NCBI RefSeq assembly: GCF_004365355.1
Contig: NZ_SODP01000001.1
Coordinates: 1,495,473 to 1,559,472, forward strand
Reading direction: 5' to 3'
Length of the DNA: 64,000 nt
Source: Kribbella pratensis
GTDB taxonomy: Bacteria > Actinomycetota > Actinomycetes > Propionibacteriales > Kribbellaceae
The notes under the pieces were generated by a model. That model was not told the origin of the DNA and searched no databases. It saw only the letters and a list, made by a program, of their open reading frames with translations. Numbering within the stretch: the stretch's first letter is position 1; every line of letters begins with the position of its first letter. This document shows positions 24,155-33,071 of the stretch, one piece after another. Position numbers and translations under genes: made by a program.

Positions 24155-24957
24155 CGCTGGTTGCGGTTGAGGATGCGGGGGATGCGCGGCTTGCCGACTA
24201 TGTGCAGTTGCGGGAGGTCAATCTGCGGCGGTTGCTCGAGGAGGAGCACGGGCTGTTCATTGCCGAGGGCGACAAAGTGATCCGGCGGGCCGCGGAGACC
24301 GGGTACGAGCCGCGGTCGTTCCTGCTCGCGCCACGGTGGCTGGACTCGCTCCAGGACGTTCTCGACAAGTGGCCGGACAAACCCGTGTACGTCGTCTCGG
24401 AGGAGCTGGCCGAGCAGGTCACCGGATTCCACGTGCACCGCGGCGCGCTCGCGTCGTACAAGCGCCGCGCCGCCGTACCGCTCGGCGATCTCCTGACCGA
24501 CGACGTACGACGGATCGCGATCTTCGACGATATCGTTGACCACACCAACGTTGGCGCCGGATTCCGCGCCGCGGCCGCGCTGGGTGTCGGCCTCGTGCTG
24601 GTGACGCCGACGTGCGCCGACCCGCTGTACCGGCGTTCGATCAAGGTCTCGATGGGCACCGTCTTCCAGGTCCCGTGGACGCGTCTCCAGAACTGGCCGG
24701 GCGACCTGCGACTCCTCCAGGAGCACGGGTACGTCGCCGCCGCGATGGCCCTCACCGACGACGCGATCACGCTCGACGAGCTCGCCGACCGCAACGACGA
24801 CAAGCTCGCGCTGATCTTCGGCACGGAGGGCCACGGCCTCAAACCGCACGTGCTCGAACAGGCAGACCTGACCGTACGCATCCCGATGGCGGGCGGCGTC
24901 GACTCGCTCAACGTGGCATCCTCAGCAGCGGTAGCGTTCTACGCCACTCGACGCTGA
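24151..24957 (+). CDS. SpoU/TrmH-family RNA 2'-O-methyltransferase
   Basis: 268 residues. An N-terminal RNA-binding substrate domain is followed by the SPOUT knot motifs: DIVDHTNVGAGFRAAAALG (motif 1, catalytic Arg), LIFGTEGHGL (motif 2) and IPMAGGVDSLNVASSAAV (motif 3). It methylates ribose of tRNA or rRNA; the exact target is unknown. GTG start overlapping cysG by four bases suggests coupling despite unrelated function. Confidence 0.9.
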   Translation: MTLVAVEDAGDARLADYVQLREVNLRRLLEEEHGLFIAEGDKVIRRAAETGYEPRSFLLAPRWLDSLQDVLDKWPDKPVYVVSEELAEQVTGFHVHRGALASYKRRAAVPLGDLLTDDVRRIAIFDDIVDHTNVGAGFRAAAALGVGLVLVTPTCADPLYRRSIKVSMGTVFQVPWTRLQNWPGDLRLLQEHGYVAAAMALTDDAITLDELADRNDDKLALIFGTEGHGLKPHVLEQADLTVRIPMAGGVDSLNVASSAAVAFYATRR

Positions 24958-24966
24958 GGGGGAGCC

Positions 24967-25503
24967 ATGCGTACGACGGAACGCCTCGTACTGCGCCCGT
25001 TCCGCGACACCGACCTGGAGCCGTGGGCCGCCCTGAACGCAGATCCGCAAGTCACGCAGTTCCTCGGAGGCCCGTTGAGCCGGGCAGAATGCGACCGGGA
25101 CGCGGCCGGGATCAACGAGGTCTACGCCTCGCACGGGTATGGGTTCCTGGCCGTCGAGCGTCGTACGGACGGGGCCTTCCTCGGCGCATGCGGTCTCTCG
25201 AAGGAGCAGTGGTACCCGGACGACCTCGAGATCGGCTGGCGGCTTGCCCGCGAGTTCTGGGGCCACGGCTACGCGACCGAGGCGGCGGCTTCCTGGATCG
25301 AGCACGGATTCACGACGCTCGGCCTGCCGCGCATTATTGCGGTGACCGATACCCCGAACGTCCGTAGCATCGCGGTCATGCGCCGGCTCGGGATGAGCTT
25401 CGATCACGAGACGGTGCTGGAGGAGGACGGCGTACCGTTCGACGCCACCATCTACTCGCTGACGGCGGAGGCCTGGACGGCATGGAAAGCAACCCGACGG
25501 TAG
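24967..25503 (+). CDS. GNAT-family N-acetyltransferase (RimJ/RimL type)
   Basis: 178 residues. Opening TERLVLRPFRDTDLEPWAAL is standard for this group, with the acetyl-CoA site around EIGWRLAREFWGHGYATEAA (about 85-105) and NVRSIAVMRRLGM near the end. It acetylates an amino group, possibly a protein N-terminus. GAGGGGGA precedes ATG 24967. Overlaps the next gene by 22 bases. Confidence 0.88.
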   Translation: MRTTERLVLRPFRDTDLEPWAALNADPQVTQFLGGPLSRAECDRDAAGINEVYASHGYGFLAVERRTDGAFLGACGLSKEQWYPDDLEIGWRLAREFWGHGYATEAAASWIEHGFTTLGLPRIIAVTDTPNVRSIAVMRRLGMSFDHETVLEEDGVPFDATIYSLTAEAWTAWKATRR

Positions 25504-26030
25504 TCCTCGTCACCGGAATGCAGGCGGCCGGCAAGTCCACGATCGCACCGTTGCTCGCGGCAAGGATGGGCCCGCCCGCGGCGACCCTCGACGGCGACGT
25601 GTTCTACCGCGGTGTCGTCGCCGGCGCGGAGATCATGACACCGGATCCGTCCCCGGAGGCGGTCCGACAGCTTGAGTTGCGGTACGACGCGAGCGCACTG
25701 GTGGCGCAGCACTACGCCGACGCCGGCTTCGACTTCGTGTGCAGCGACATCGTCCTGGGTGAGCACGTCGAGCGATGGTTCTCGCGGCTGCGGGGCGTCG
25801 ACCCGTACCTCGTCGTCCTGGTGCCGTCGGTCGAGTCGATCGTCGAGCGGGAGATCGGGCGCGGAGGCAACAATGCGTACCGGGACTGGGGTCCCTCGAT
25901 CGAGGAGGGTGTCCGCTCGCTGATGACGAGCCTCGACGAGACTCCGCGCCGGGGCCTGTGGCTGGACACCACCGGCCAGACCCCGGCCCAGACGGTCGAC
26001 GAGATCGACCTGGAGAAGGCCCGCTGGTAG
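25482..26030 (+). CDS. P-loop kinase/phosphotransferase-like ATPase
   Basis: 182 residues with Walker A GMQAAGKST (about residues 12-20) and a C-terminal region like chloramphenicol phosphotransferase or gluconate-kinase-type proteins (DGDVFYRGVVAG substrate loop, REIGRGGNNAYRDW lid). Substrate is unknown. The gene starts inside the GNAT gene and ends 1 bp before the convergent def stop. Confidence 0.78.
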   Translation: MESNPTVVLVTGMQAAGKSTIAPLLAARMGPPAATLDGDVFYRGVVAGAEIMTPDPSPEAVRQLELRYDASALVAQHYADAGFDFVCSDIVLGEHVERWFSRLRGVDPYLVVLVPSVESIVEREIGRGGNNAYRDWGPSIEEGVRSLMTSLDETPRRGLWLDTTGQTPAQTVDEIDLEKARW

Positions 26031-26031
26031 A

Positions 26032-26637
26032 TCAGGTGGCGGGGGTGTCCTCGTGGTCGCTCTCGTGCTCGATCATCGGGGAGACCGGCCAGTCGGACGG
26101 GTAGTCCGCGGCGAACTCCTCGGCCTCCGCGAACAGGCGCTTCTTGTACTTCCGGGACAGCCGGTCGCCGAACACCATGCCCTGGGTGTGATCGGTCTCG
26201 TGCTGCAGGCAGCGGGCCAGCAGGCCGTTGCCCTCGAAGCTGACCGGCTCGCCGTGCTGGTCGACGCCGGTGACTTTGGCGAAGTCGGGGCGCGCGCACT
26301 TGGTGAACGCTCCGGGCAGCGAGAGGCAGCCCTCGTCGCCCTCGTCCAGGTTGCGGTCCTTGCCCTCCGGCACCTCGACCGTCGGGTTGCACACCACGCC
26401 CTGGACCCGGTTGCCGTCCTTGTCGGGGCAGTCGAACACGAAGACCTGCAGGTCGACACCGACCTGGTTCGCCGCCAGGCCGACGCCTTCGGCCGCGTTC
26501 ATCGTCGCGACCATGTCGGCGATCAGCGTCTGCAGCTCGTCCCCGAAGTCGGTGACAGGCTTGTTGACCCGATGCATGACGTCCTCACCCCAGCGGGTGA
26601 TAGGCCGCACCGAACCGTTCCCAGGCAACGTAGACAT
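26032..26637 (-). CDS. def: Peptide deformylase
   Basis: 201 residues from ATG 26637. PDF motifs GVGLAANQVG, EGCLSLPG and HETDHTQG are all intact. It deformylates nascent proteins. More canonical in sequence than the paralogue at 14562-15185 and not accompanied by a regulator, so presumably the housekeeping copy. A strong hairpin lies between it and the upstream LLM gene. Confidence 0.93.
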   Translation of the reverse strand: MSTLPGNGSVRPITRWGEDVMHRVNKPVTDFGDELQTLIADMVATMNAAEGVGLAANQVGVDLQVFVFDCPDKDGNRVQGVVCNPTVEVPEGKDRNLDEGDEGCLSLPGAFTKCARPDFAKVTGVDQHGEPVSFEGNGLLARCLQHETDHTQGMVFGDRLSRKYKKRLFAEAEEFAADYPSDWPVSPMIEHESDHEDTPAT

Positions 26638-26662
26638 GCCCGAAATCCTAACCTGCCGCCGG

Positions 26663-26718
26663 CTTGGGGCACCCACCAACCGTTTCCGGCGGGCGCCGGT
26701 GGTTGGTGGGTGCCCAAG
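26663..26718. terminator. Long hairpin between LLM oxidoreductase and def
   Basis: Left arm 26663-26680 and right arm 26702-26718 pair through GGGCACCCACCAAC and complement, plus CTTG with one bulge, around a 21-nt GC-rich loop. It lies 15 bp after the LLM stop and 26 bp before the def start on the same strand: terminator for the former, or an attenuator in the def leader. Confidence 0.65.
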
Positions 26719-26732
26719 GTGCTACTTGGCTG

Positions 26733-27548
26733 CTACTTGGCGTTGACCTCGTCGCGCCAGGTGACCCACTCGCGAAGCAGGCCGAGGTCGTAGTCGGGAC
26801 CGGAGGAGGACACCGTGAACAGGCGGGTGCCGACGTCGAGCAGCGACTTGCCGATGTCCGCGGGGGACTTGTCGCCGACGGCGGCCGAGCGCTCGATCTC
26901 ACCCGGGTCGCGGCCGAGCGTCTTGCAGTGCTCGTCGAGTACGGCGTGCTTGTGCGCGAGCGTCTCCGCGTCGCCGAACCCGTGCCAGATGTTCGCGTGC
27001 TTGGCGACGAGCTTCAGCGTCTTCTTCTCGCCGCCGCCGCCGATCAGCACCGGGATGTCGCGGGTCGGCCGCGGGTTGAGCTTGGTCCAGCGCTGCTCGA
27101 TCCGCGGCAGTGCCTCGCCGAGGGCGTCCAGCCGGCCGCCCGCCGTACCGAACTCGTAGCCGTACTCGTCGTAGTCCTTCTCGAACCAGCCGGAGCCGAT
27201 GCCGAAGATCAGCCGGCCGTCGCTGATGTGGTCGACCGTGCGGGCCATGTCGGCGAGCAGGTCGGGGTTGCGGTAGGAGTTGCAGGTGACCAGGGCGCCG
27301 ATCTCGACGCGCTCGGTCGCCTCGGCCCAGGCGGCCAGCATGGTCCAGCACTCGAAGTGCAGGCCCTCGGGCTCACCGCTGAGCGGGTAGAAGTGGTCCC
27401 AGTTGAACACCACGTCGACGCCGATCTCTTCGGCCGCGGCGACGGTGCGCCGGATGTCGGCGTACTGGGCGTGCTGGGGCTGGACCTGCAGACCGATCCG
27501 TACCGGAAAGGCGCCGTACGGACGGTCGGTGGACTCGGAAGCTGTCAT
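26733..27548 (-). CDS. LLM-class F420-dependent oxidoreductase
   Basis: 271 residues from ATG 27548, TIM-barrel luciferase-like fold: FNWDHFYPLSGEPEG (substrate face), ERVEIGALVTCNSYRNPDLL (F420 pocket) and GRLIFGIGSGWFEKDYDEYG, typical of the F420 subgroup found in actinobacteria. Substrate unknown. Divergent from the AAA ATPase gene; 73 bp between start codons. Confidence 0.87.
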   Translation of the reverse strand: MTASESTDRPYGAFPVRIGLQVQPQHAQYADIRRTVAAAEEIGVDVVFNWDHFYPLSGEPEGLHFECWTMLAAWAEATERVEIGALVTCNSYRNPDLLADMARTVDHISDGRLIFGIGSGWFEKDYDEYGYEFGTAGGRLDALGEALPRIEQRWTKLNPRPTRDIPVLIGGGGEKKTLKLVAKHANIWHGFGDAETLAHKHAVLDEHCKTLGRDPGEIERSAAVGDKSPADIGKSLLDVGTRLFTVSSSGPDYDLGLLREWVTWRDEVNAK

Positions 27549-27621
27549 GGTGAAGATCTTATCCGCCGTTGCGGAGGACCCTCCGGATAGGTCCGGATCA
27601 AGGACGAGGAGATACGGCCAG

Positions 27622-29181
27622 ATGCCTGACGAGACCGAGGTCGACGAGTTCGCGCGGCTGTTCACGCGGTTCCTGGAGCGGATGCAGCAGAGCGCGCCGC
27701 GGAGCAGCAGGGAGAGCCTGCGGGACCGGCTCCGGGCGCATCTCGGCGTCGACCCCGAGCAGGTCCCGGTGGTGTCGGCGAGCTTCCCGCCGTACGACCT
27801 GCCGAACGTGCAGCGGGCGATCGAGGCGTGGTTCGAGTCGTTCGAGGTGCTCGGGCTGGCGGGGTCCGACCGCGGTCACCACTCCCTCGGCGAATTGCTG
27901 GAGCTGGCCGAGTACGACCGGTTCGGGATCGGGGCCGTCGACTATCAGCGATTGCAGATCGATGTCGACGAGGACATGGACTGCGTCGCGTTCGGGTTCT
28001 ACCTGGGCGTGCGGGGCGAGGACCGGTACGTCGCTCTGCTGCGGGCGGCGAATCCGCAGTACGGGCGGGGGAGCGTGGAGCTCGAGGTGCTCGCGGTGGA
28101 GAAGGCGGCGGGTGACCGCTTCCTCGGGGCGCTGCCGGGGTTGATCCGGGAGCACAACGTGTTCCGGGGCAAGGTCGTGTCGTTCGAAGGGCATGAGTTC
28201 GGCCAGGGTGTGGGTCCGTTCCGGTTGCATCCGCGGCCGGGGATCACGCGGGCGGACGTCGTACTGCCTGACGGTGTGCTCGAGCGGATCGAGCGGGAGG
28301 TCGTCGGGATCGCCGCGCATCGGGAGACGCTGCTGGCCGCGGGTCAGCACCTGCGGCGGGGCGTTCTGCTGTACGGCCCGCCCGGGACCGGAAAGACCCA
28401 TACCATACGGTATGTACTGTCGCAGTTGCCGGACTTCACGGTCGTACTGCTGGCGGGGACGAGCATCCACTTCATCTCGCAGGCGTGCGCGCTGGCACGG
28501 ATGCTGCAGCCGGCGCTCGTAGTACTCGAGGATTGCGATCTGGTGGCCGAGGCGCGGGACTACTCGCGCGGCGCCGAGAATCCGCTGCTGTTCCAGGTGC
28601 TGAACGAGATGGACGGACTGGCGCAGGACGCGGATGTGGCGTTCCTGCTGACCACGAACCGGGCGGACCTGCTGGAGCCCGCGCTGATGCAGCGGCCAGG
28701 TCGGGTCGACATGGCGGTCGAGGTGCCGCTGCCGGATGCCGATGGACGAGGGCGGTTGCTCCGCCTCTACGGGCCGGGCCTGGAGCTGTCGGCTGAGTTG
28801 GTGGATGAGATCGTGGAGCAGACGGCAGGTACGACGGCATCGTTCATGAAGGAGCTGGTACGACGGACTGTGCTGCTCGCTGCCGAGGCGGGAGAGGCAC
28901 CGGGCGCGGATCACCTGCGGGCCGCGGTCGCGGAGCTGCTGTCGTCGCGCGACACGCTGACCCGACGCCTTCTCGGCGCGACCGGAAGCGAGCCGTCCGA
29001 CGACCAGGCGGGCGCCGCCGAGCCGCCCGGCCCCGGTACCGCACCGGAGCCAGGAATGGCCGGGCCGGGCGCGGCGCCTCAGCCTGGCGCGACGCCGGGC
29101 CTGGCGGGGCCGAGCGCGGGGGCAGGCAGGTTGCCTAAGCGAGGACCGATGCCTGGGGTGTACAAGGGGTTCATCGGCTGA
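27622..29181 (+). CDS. AAA+ ATPase of unknown function
   Basis: 519 residues from ATG 27622 (GAGGAGA upstream). An N-terminal domain of about 220 residues has no recognised family. The AAA core follows: Walker A GPPGTGKT (about residue 253), Walker B VVLEDCDLV (about 300, Glu-Asp rather than Asp-Glu order), sensor 1 TTNRAD and an arginine finger QRPGRVD (about 355). The last 70 residues are Pro/Gly/Ala-rich and probably disordered. The core resembles CDC48/FtsH-type AAA proteins; partners unknown. The 3' end overlaps the convergent SRPBCC gene by 11 bases. Confidence 0.85.
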   Translation: MPDETEVDEFARLFTRFLERMQQSAPRSSRESLRDRLRAHLGVDPEQVPVVSASFPPYDLPNVQRAIEAWFESFEVLGLAGSDRGHHSLGELLELAEYDRFGIGAVDYQRLQIDVDEDMDCVAFGFYLGVRGEDRYVALLRAANPQYGRGSVELEVLAVEKAAGDRFLGALPGLIREHNVFRGKVVSFEGHEFGQGVGPFRLHPRPGITRADVVLPDGVLERIEREVVGIAAHRETLLAAGQHLRRGVLLYGPPGTGKTHTIRYVLSQLPDFTVVLLAGTSIHFISQACALARMLQPALVVLEDCDLVAEARDYSRGAENPLLFQVLNEMDGLAQDADVAFLLTTNRADLLEPALMQRPGRVDMAVEVPLPDADGRGRLLRLYGPGLELSAELVDEIVEQTAGTTASFMKELVRRTVLLAAEAGEAPGADHLRAAVAELLSSRDTLTRRLLGATGSEPSDDQAGAAEPPGPGTAPEPGMAGPGAAPQPGATPGLAGPSAGAGRLPKRGPMPGVYKGFIG

Positions 29182-29578
29182 AGTAGGTCGCGAGGTGGTT
29201 GAGCATGGTGGCGACGCCGGGCTTGATCGGGATCTGCTGTTCGTCGATGAGGCCGACGCTGCGGTAGTCGAGCTGGGTCTTCCCGTCAGGCAGTCCTGAC
29301 AAGTCGACGGTGATCTCCTCGGCGGGATCGTCGAAATACAGGAGCAAGTGGTGCGGAAGGTCGAGGTCGCCGTACCTGAGCGTGAACGGGACCTCGACGT
29401 CGCCCTCGCCGACGAAGACGGCCGAGATCAGGCCGCCGGGCCGGACGTCGAGCGTGACGCGGTCGGAGGGCGTGGTGAAGCCTTCGGCGAGGAACCAGGC
29501 CGCGAACGGCTCGGCCTCGGTGAACGCGCGGACGACCTCGGCGGGTGGGGCGTCGACGACCTGCTGCAGCGTGAACAT
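29171..29578 (-). CDS. SRPBCC (AHSA1-like) domain protein
   Basis: 135 residues from ATG 29578. Bet v1-like fold: VDAPPAEVVRAFTEAEPFAAWF at the start, DVRPGGLISAVF in the middle and a C-terminal helix (MLNHLATYFSR). AHSA1-like proteins bind small hydrophobic ligands and often sit with an ArsR or HxlR regulator, as here. Cytoplasmic; function unknown. Confidence 0.83.
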   Translation of the reverse strand: MFTLQQVVDAPPAEVVRAFTEAEPFAAWFLAEGFTTPSDRVTLDVRPGGLISAVFVGEGDVEVPFTLRYGDLDLPHHLLLYFDDPAEEITVDLSGLPDGKTQLDYRSVGLIDEQQIPIKPGVATMLNHLATYFSR

Positions 29579-29626
29579 GATCAGAACCTCCGGTGTGGAT
29601 GATTCGATCACTGTGCCTGGAGGCGT

Positions 29627-29965
29627 TTACGGTTTGCTTTCGGTCGGGAGCTGGTCGGCGTAAACCTCGGCCCAGTCGCCCAGCGCGCGGATCGGTACCA
29701 GCAGGTCCTTGCCCGCGGTCGTCAGCGAGTACTCGACACGCGGCGGCGCTTCGGCGTACCGGCGGCGTTCGACCAGGCCGTTGTGTTCGAGGCGGCGCAG
29801 TGTCTCGGTGAGGACCTTCTGGCTGATGCCGCCGATCTGCCGGCGGAGGTCACCGGGACGGGCGGCGCCGTACGAGAGCGAGTACAGCACGACCATCGGC
29901 CAGCGCCCGCTGATCAGGTCGGCGGCGACCCGCGCCTGACAGTCGGAGAAGAATCTCGGCTCCAC
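29627..29965 (-). CDS. HxlR-family transcriptional regulator
   Basis: 112 residues, GTG start. SDCQARVAADLISGRWPMVV and LRRQIGGISQKVLTETLRRLE form the HxlR winged helix; VEYSLTTAGKDLL is the wing. 48 bp upstream of the SRPBCC gene on the same strand, so the two form a likely operon and the regulator probably controls itself and the SRPBCC gene. Confidence 0.87.
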   Translation of the reverse strand: MEPRFFSDCQARVAADLISGRWPMVVLYSLSYGAARPGDLRRQIGGISQKVLTETLRRLEHNGLVERRRYAEAPPRVEYSLTTAGKDLLVPIRALGDWAEVYADQLPTESKP

Positions 29966-30042
29966 CCGCCCATTGTGCGTCGGCCGTTGCGCACCGAATG
30001 GTGTGTATCGGGCAAGTCGTGTCTGTCGGGATCACCGTAGCT

Positions 30043-30216
30043 AGTGCCTGGTCAAGCAACGTTCGGGTTGTATTCCCCACCCGAGGGGTTCTCCCCTGCT
30101 GTTGTGCCTTCTCACCTCGTATACCAGCACAGAAGGCCCAACACGCGCGGATAACCCTTCCTGTTGCCACCCGGGTGAGCGGTCGTTACGACCACAACCT
30201 TTCTTGACGAGGCACT
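30043..30216. mobile_element. 174-bp MITE-like element with 21-bp imperfect terminal inverted repeats
   Basis: AGTGCCTGGTCAAGCAACGTT at 30043-30063 is matched by its inverted copy at 30196-30216 (18 of 21 bases agree). The interior has no open reading frame of note. One end abuts the transposase relic at 30217-30360. It may be a non-autonomous insertion or the ends of a decayed insertion sequence. No clear target-site duplication was found. Confidence 0.5.
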
Positions 30217-30360
30217 CGGACAAGACGATGCAGGCGATGACGACGCCTGCGCGGTAGTAGAGGGCGTGTTCGTCGTAACTGGTGGCGATGCCGCGCCATC
30301 GCTCGAGCCGGTTGAAGGCTCGCTCGCCCACGTTGCCCGGCGCAATGTCTTTCGGGTGAC
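30217..30360 (-). pseudogene. C-terminal remnant of an IS5-family DDE transposase
   Basis: Minus-strand reading from about 30360 gives HPKDIAPGN, then ERAFNRLERWRGIATSYD and HALYYRAGVVIACIVL, the conserved IS5-type tail (NVVERxFNRLKQWRGIATRYDK). The upstream catalytic part is missing or scrambled. Downstream the frame runs directly into the inverted-repeat element. Confidence 0.6.
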
Positions 30361-30806
30361 CCGCGGGAGTTGGTCCGGCCGGCGATGACGCAGTCCGGAT
30401 GCTCCAGCCACCCCGGCAGCGGTCCAGCGCATGATCCGGCGGCTCAGGCGGCAGAATCTTGTCATTCCTTCGCCCGCTGCGTGCTCCCGCCCTAAGAGCA
30501 GGTGATGTCGCGTGGCGCCCCACCCGAGGGTCTCGAAAGCGACTTGTGTCGCGGCTGTCGCGTCAGAAGACGTCAGCGCTCAGACAACGCGCCGGCGAGG
30601 AGGCCGCGGAACCCCGAGTCGTGTACGTCGGGGCGCCGGATCCTCGACGGCGGACGACCACCGGTCTTGTCTTCGTCGACGCCACTCGGGCAGAAGTTGC
30701 CTCAAGCAACAATTGCGTGGGCGGGAGGCTGTGGATGACAAATCTCCTTGAAAATAAGGGCTTCTGGGTTTGAGAACTGTCGGTTGGCCTGTCTATCGTT
30801 GGTGGC
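30361..30806. other. Intergenic stretch without a supported gene
   Basis: Possible further decayed IS sequence near 30361-30530. Several short open frames have Arg/Ser-rich, coding-poor content. The promoter of the DUF222-HNH gene should lie near 30700-30800, where AT content rises (about 30735-30770). Confidence 0.4.
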
Positions 30807-32552
30807 ATGGAACTTCTGGACGAGCGGCCGGTATGGTCGATGAGCGGCGGCGACCTGCTGGCCGCTCTCGACGCCGTGGATGCCGACCTCGCCCGCAAGG
30901 AGACCTACCGGCTGCAGCTGGTCGCACGCATCGACGAGACCGGCTATGCCGAAGAGCTCGGCGCCCGCGACGCGGTCGAGCTGCTGGCCCTCCGGTACCG
31001 GCAGAACCGCCGTGACGCCTACCGTGACGTCAAGCTCGCCCGGGCCCTGCCGAAGTACGGCGACGTATCCACCGCCCTGATCGAGGGCACCCCCACCCCG
31101 GACCCCGCCGACGCACCACCCGCCGACGCACCACCCGCCGACGCACCACGCGCCGAGGCGGGACCCGCCGACACAGGATCTGCCGAGCGTGGGTGGTTGT
31201 TGCGTCCGGCGCAGGCCGCGGCGATCGTGTCAGCGCTGGAACGGGTGCGCTCGAGGGTGCCGGTCGAAGACCTCGACGTGGCGCAGAAGCAGTTGGTGAA
31301 TCTGGCCGTGCACCTTTCGCCCGACGAGCTCCGCGCGACCGCCAAACAGATCTGCGACCTACTGGACTCCGACGGCCCCGAACCCGACGAGCACAAGGCC
31401 TCCGCCCGCGAGTCCTTGACGCTCGCTCCTGCGGACAACGGCGTGAAGTTCCGCGGGTTCCTGGCCAACGAGAACGCCGAACTCCTCCGCTCGCTGATCC
31501 ATGCCGGCGCCCGCCCACACAAGACCGTCGACGGCGAGCTCGACCCCCGTCCCCGCGACAAGCGCCAGGCCGACGCCCTCACCAGCGCCTTGACCGTCGC
31601 CGCAGCGGCCACCGACGCCGGCTACCGGCCCCGCCCGACCAACGACCCTGCATCGACGCCGCACGACGGCACCTCGGCCGCTGAGGCTGGTCAGGAGGGG
31701 TGGTGGGTGCCCGGCTTCGGGGCGAAGGCGAACCTCACCATCACTATCGACTTCCACGACCTCAAGGCCGCGACCGCCGACGCCACCGGTCAACTCGTCT
31801 ACGGCGACGGGCTGTCCGCGGCAACCATCCGCCGGCTGGCCTGTGACGCGAGGATCCTCCCACTCGTGCTCGGCTCGAAATCGGAGCCGCTCGATGTCGG
31901 CCGGTCCGAGCGGCTGGTCACCCGAGCGATGCGCCGCGCCCTGAACGCCCGCGACAAGGGCTGCGTAGTCTGCGGCGCACCACCGATCCAATGCGACGCC
32001 CATCACCTGCAGTCGTGGATCGACGGCGGCCTCACCGCAGTGTCGAACCTGGCATTGCTCTGCCGCCGACACCACACCGACCTGCACGACGGCCACTGGA
32101 CCATCACCATCACCGACGGAGTCGTCGAGGTGAACCGCCCCGCCTGGGCCGACCCACCACGCAACCCCGCACGACCTGGTTCACCACCCGACGCTCTACG
32201 ACCCGGTTCCCAGACCGGTCCACCGGACGCGCCATCCGACCCGCCTGCGCCCCCATCCCCGCACTCGTGCCACAGCGAGACGGGGCCGCCCGTGCGCAAT
32301 GTGCCCGAGCGGCCAGTGCGCAATGCAACGACGACCCCGCCTGAGCCGACGACAACTGCGTCGGTCCAGGAGGCGACGTACCGCGCCATCTGGGGCGAGG
32401 ACCCCACGCCCCAAAGCGATCGGCCGACCCCGGGTCAGGTCATGGCGTCCCGCGGCCAGCGGTTCGATCCATGGGCGGAGACCCCCGCCGCGCCCACCGG
32501 CAGCGCACGATGGAGCAGGCCAGCCGGCGACGAACCATCAGACGCGCCCTAG
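30807..32552 (+). CDS. DUF222 (13E12-repeat) HNH endonuclease-like protein
   Basis: 581 residues. The N-terminal DUF222 domain (about 1-330) is followed by an HNH motif: CVVCGAPPIQCDAHHL, then GGLTAVSNLALLCRRHH (about 385-425), with the two Cys and the His-rich core intact. The C-terminal 140 residues are Pro-rich and disordered. DUF222-HNH proteins occur in many copies in actinobacterial genomes and are suspected mobile or homing-like elements; nuclease activity is not shown. An insert near residue 100 encodes an APPAD repeat. It lies next to IS relics. Confidence 0.85.
   Translation: MELLDERPVWSMSGGDLLAALDAVDADLARKETYRLQLVARIDETGYAEELGARDAVELLALRYRQNRRDAYRDVKLARALPKYGDVSTALIEGTPTPDPADAPPADAPPADAPRAEAGPADTGSAERGWLLRPAQAAAIVSALERVRSRVPVEDLDVAQKQLVNLAVHLSPDELRATAKQICDLLDSDGPEPDEHKASARESLTLAPADNGVKFRGFLANENAELLRSLIHAGARPHKTVDGELDPRPRDKRQADALTSALTVAAAATDAGYRPRPTNDPASTPHDGTSAAEAGQEGWWVPGFGAKANLTITIDFHDLKAATADATGQLVYGDGLSAATIRRLACDARILPLVLGSKSEPLDVGRSERLVTRAMRRALNARDKGCVVCGAPPIQCDAHHLQSWIDGGLTAVSNLALLCRRHHTDLHDGHWTITITDGVVEVNRPAWADPPRNPARPGSPPDALRPGSQTGPPDAPSDPPAPPSPHSCHSETGPPVRNVPERPVRNATTTPPEPTTTASVQEATYRAIWGEDPTPQSDRPTPGQVMASRGQRFDPWAETPAAPTGSARWSRPAGDEPSDAP
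31106..31150. repeat. Three 15-bp tandem units in the DUF222 gene
   Basis: CGCCGACGCACCACC at 31106 and 31121 and a one-mismatch copy at 31136, followed by a degenerate fourth at 31151. In frame they encode PADAP repeats in a linker. Confidence 0.75.
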
Positions 32553-32584
32553 TGGTGATACGTGCTCCTTCCTGGACATCACAC

Positions 32585-33019
32585 CTAGTCGAGACAGAAC
32601 TCGTTGCCCTCGACGTCCTGCATGTTCTGGCACGACTCGTTGACGCCGTCGTAACGCAGCAGCAGCCCACGCGTCGCGCCGAGCGCTTCCAGCCGGACAC
32701 ATTCGGCCTCGAGGACCGCCAGCCGCTCCTCACGCACGAGCCCGGTGCCGACCCGTACATCGAGGTGCACGCGGTTCTTCACGACCTTGCCCTCGGGAAC
32801 GCGCTGGAAGAACAACCGCGGCCCAACACCCGTGGGGTCGACGCAGGCGAACGCGGCACCCTGGCTCTCCGGCGGCAAGGACCGGTCGAACTCGCCCCAG
32901 TCGGCGAAGCCCTCCGGCGGCGGCGGTACGACGTATCCGAGCACCTCGCACCAGAAGCGGGCGACGCGCTCCGGATCCGCGCAATCGAAGGTGACCTGGA
33001 ACTGCTTCACGGACGACAT
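32585..33019 (-). CDS. VOC-family (glyoxalase-like) protein
   Basis: 144 residues. QVTFDCADPERVARFWCEVLGY is the typical opening of a single-VOC-fold protein, with LFFQRVPEGKVVKNRVHLDV carrying the conserved metal-site region (HLD) and a final EGNEFCLD. Such proteins act as metal-dependent enzymes or binding proteins; the substrate is unknown. Divergent from the F420-type reductase gene 52 bp away. Confidence 0.87.
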   Translation of the reverse strand: MSSVKQFQVTFDCADPERVARFWCEVLGYVVPPPPEGFADWGEFDRSLPPESQGAAFACVDPTGVGPRLFFQRVPEGKVVKNRVHLDVRVGTGLVREERLAVLEAECVRLEALGATRGLLLRYDGVNESCQNMQDVEGNEFCLD

Positions 33020-33071
33020 CGACCCAGCATAGACACCCGGAGGTGCGCATCGGACTGTCTACCGTCGGACC

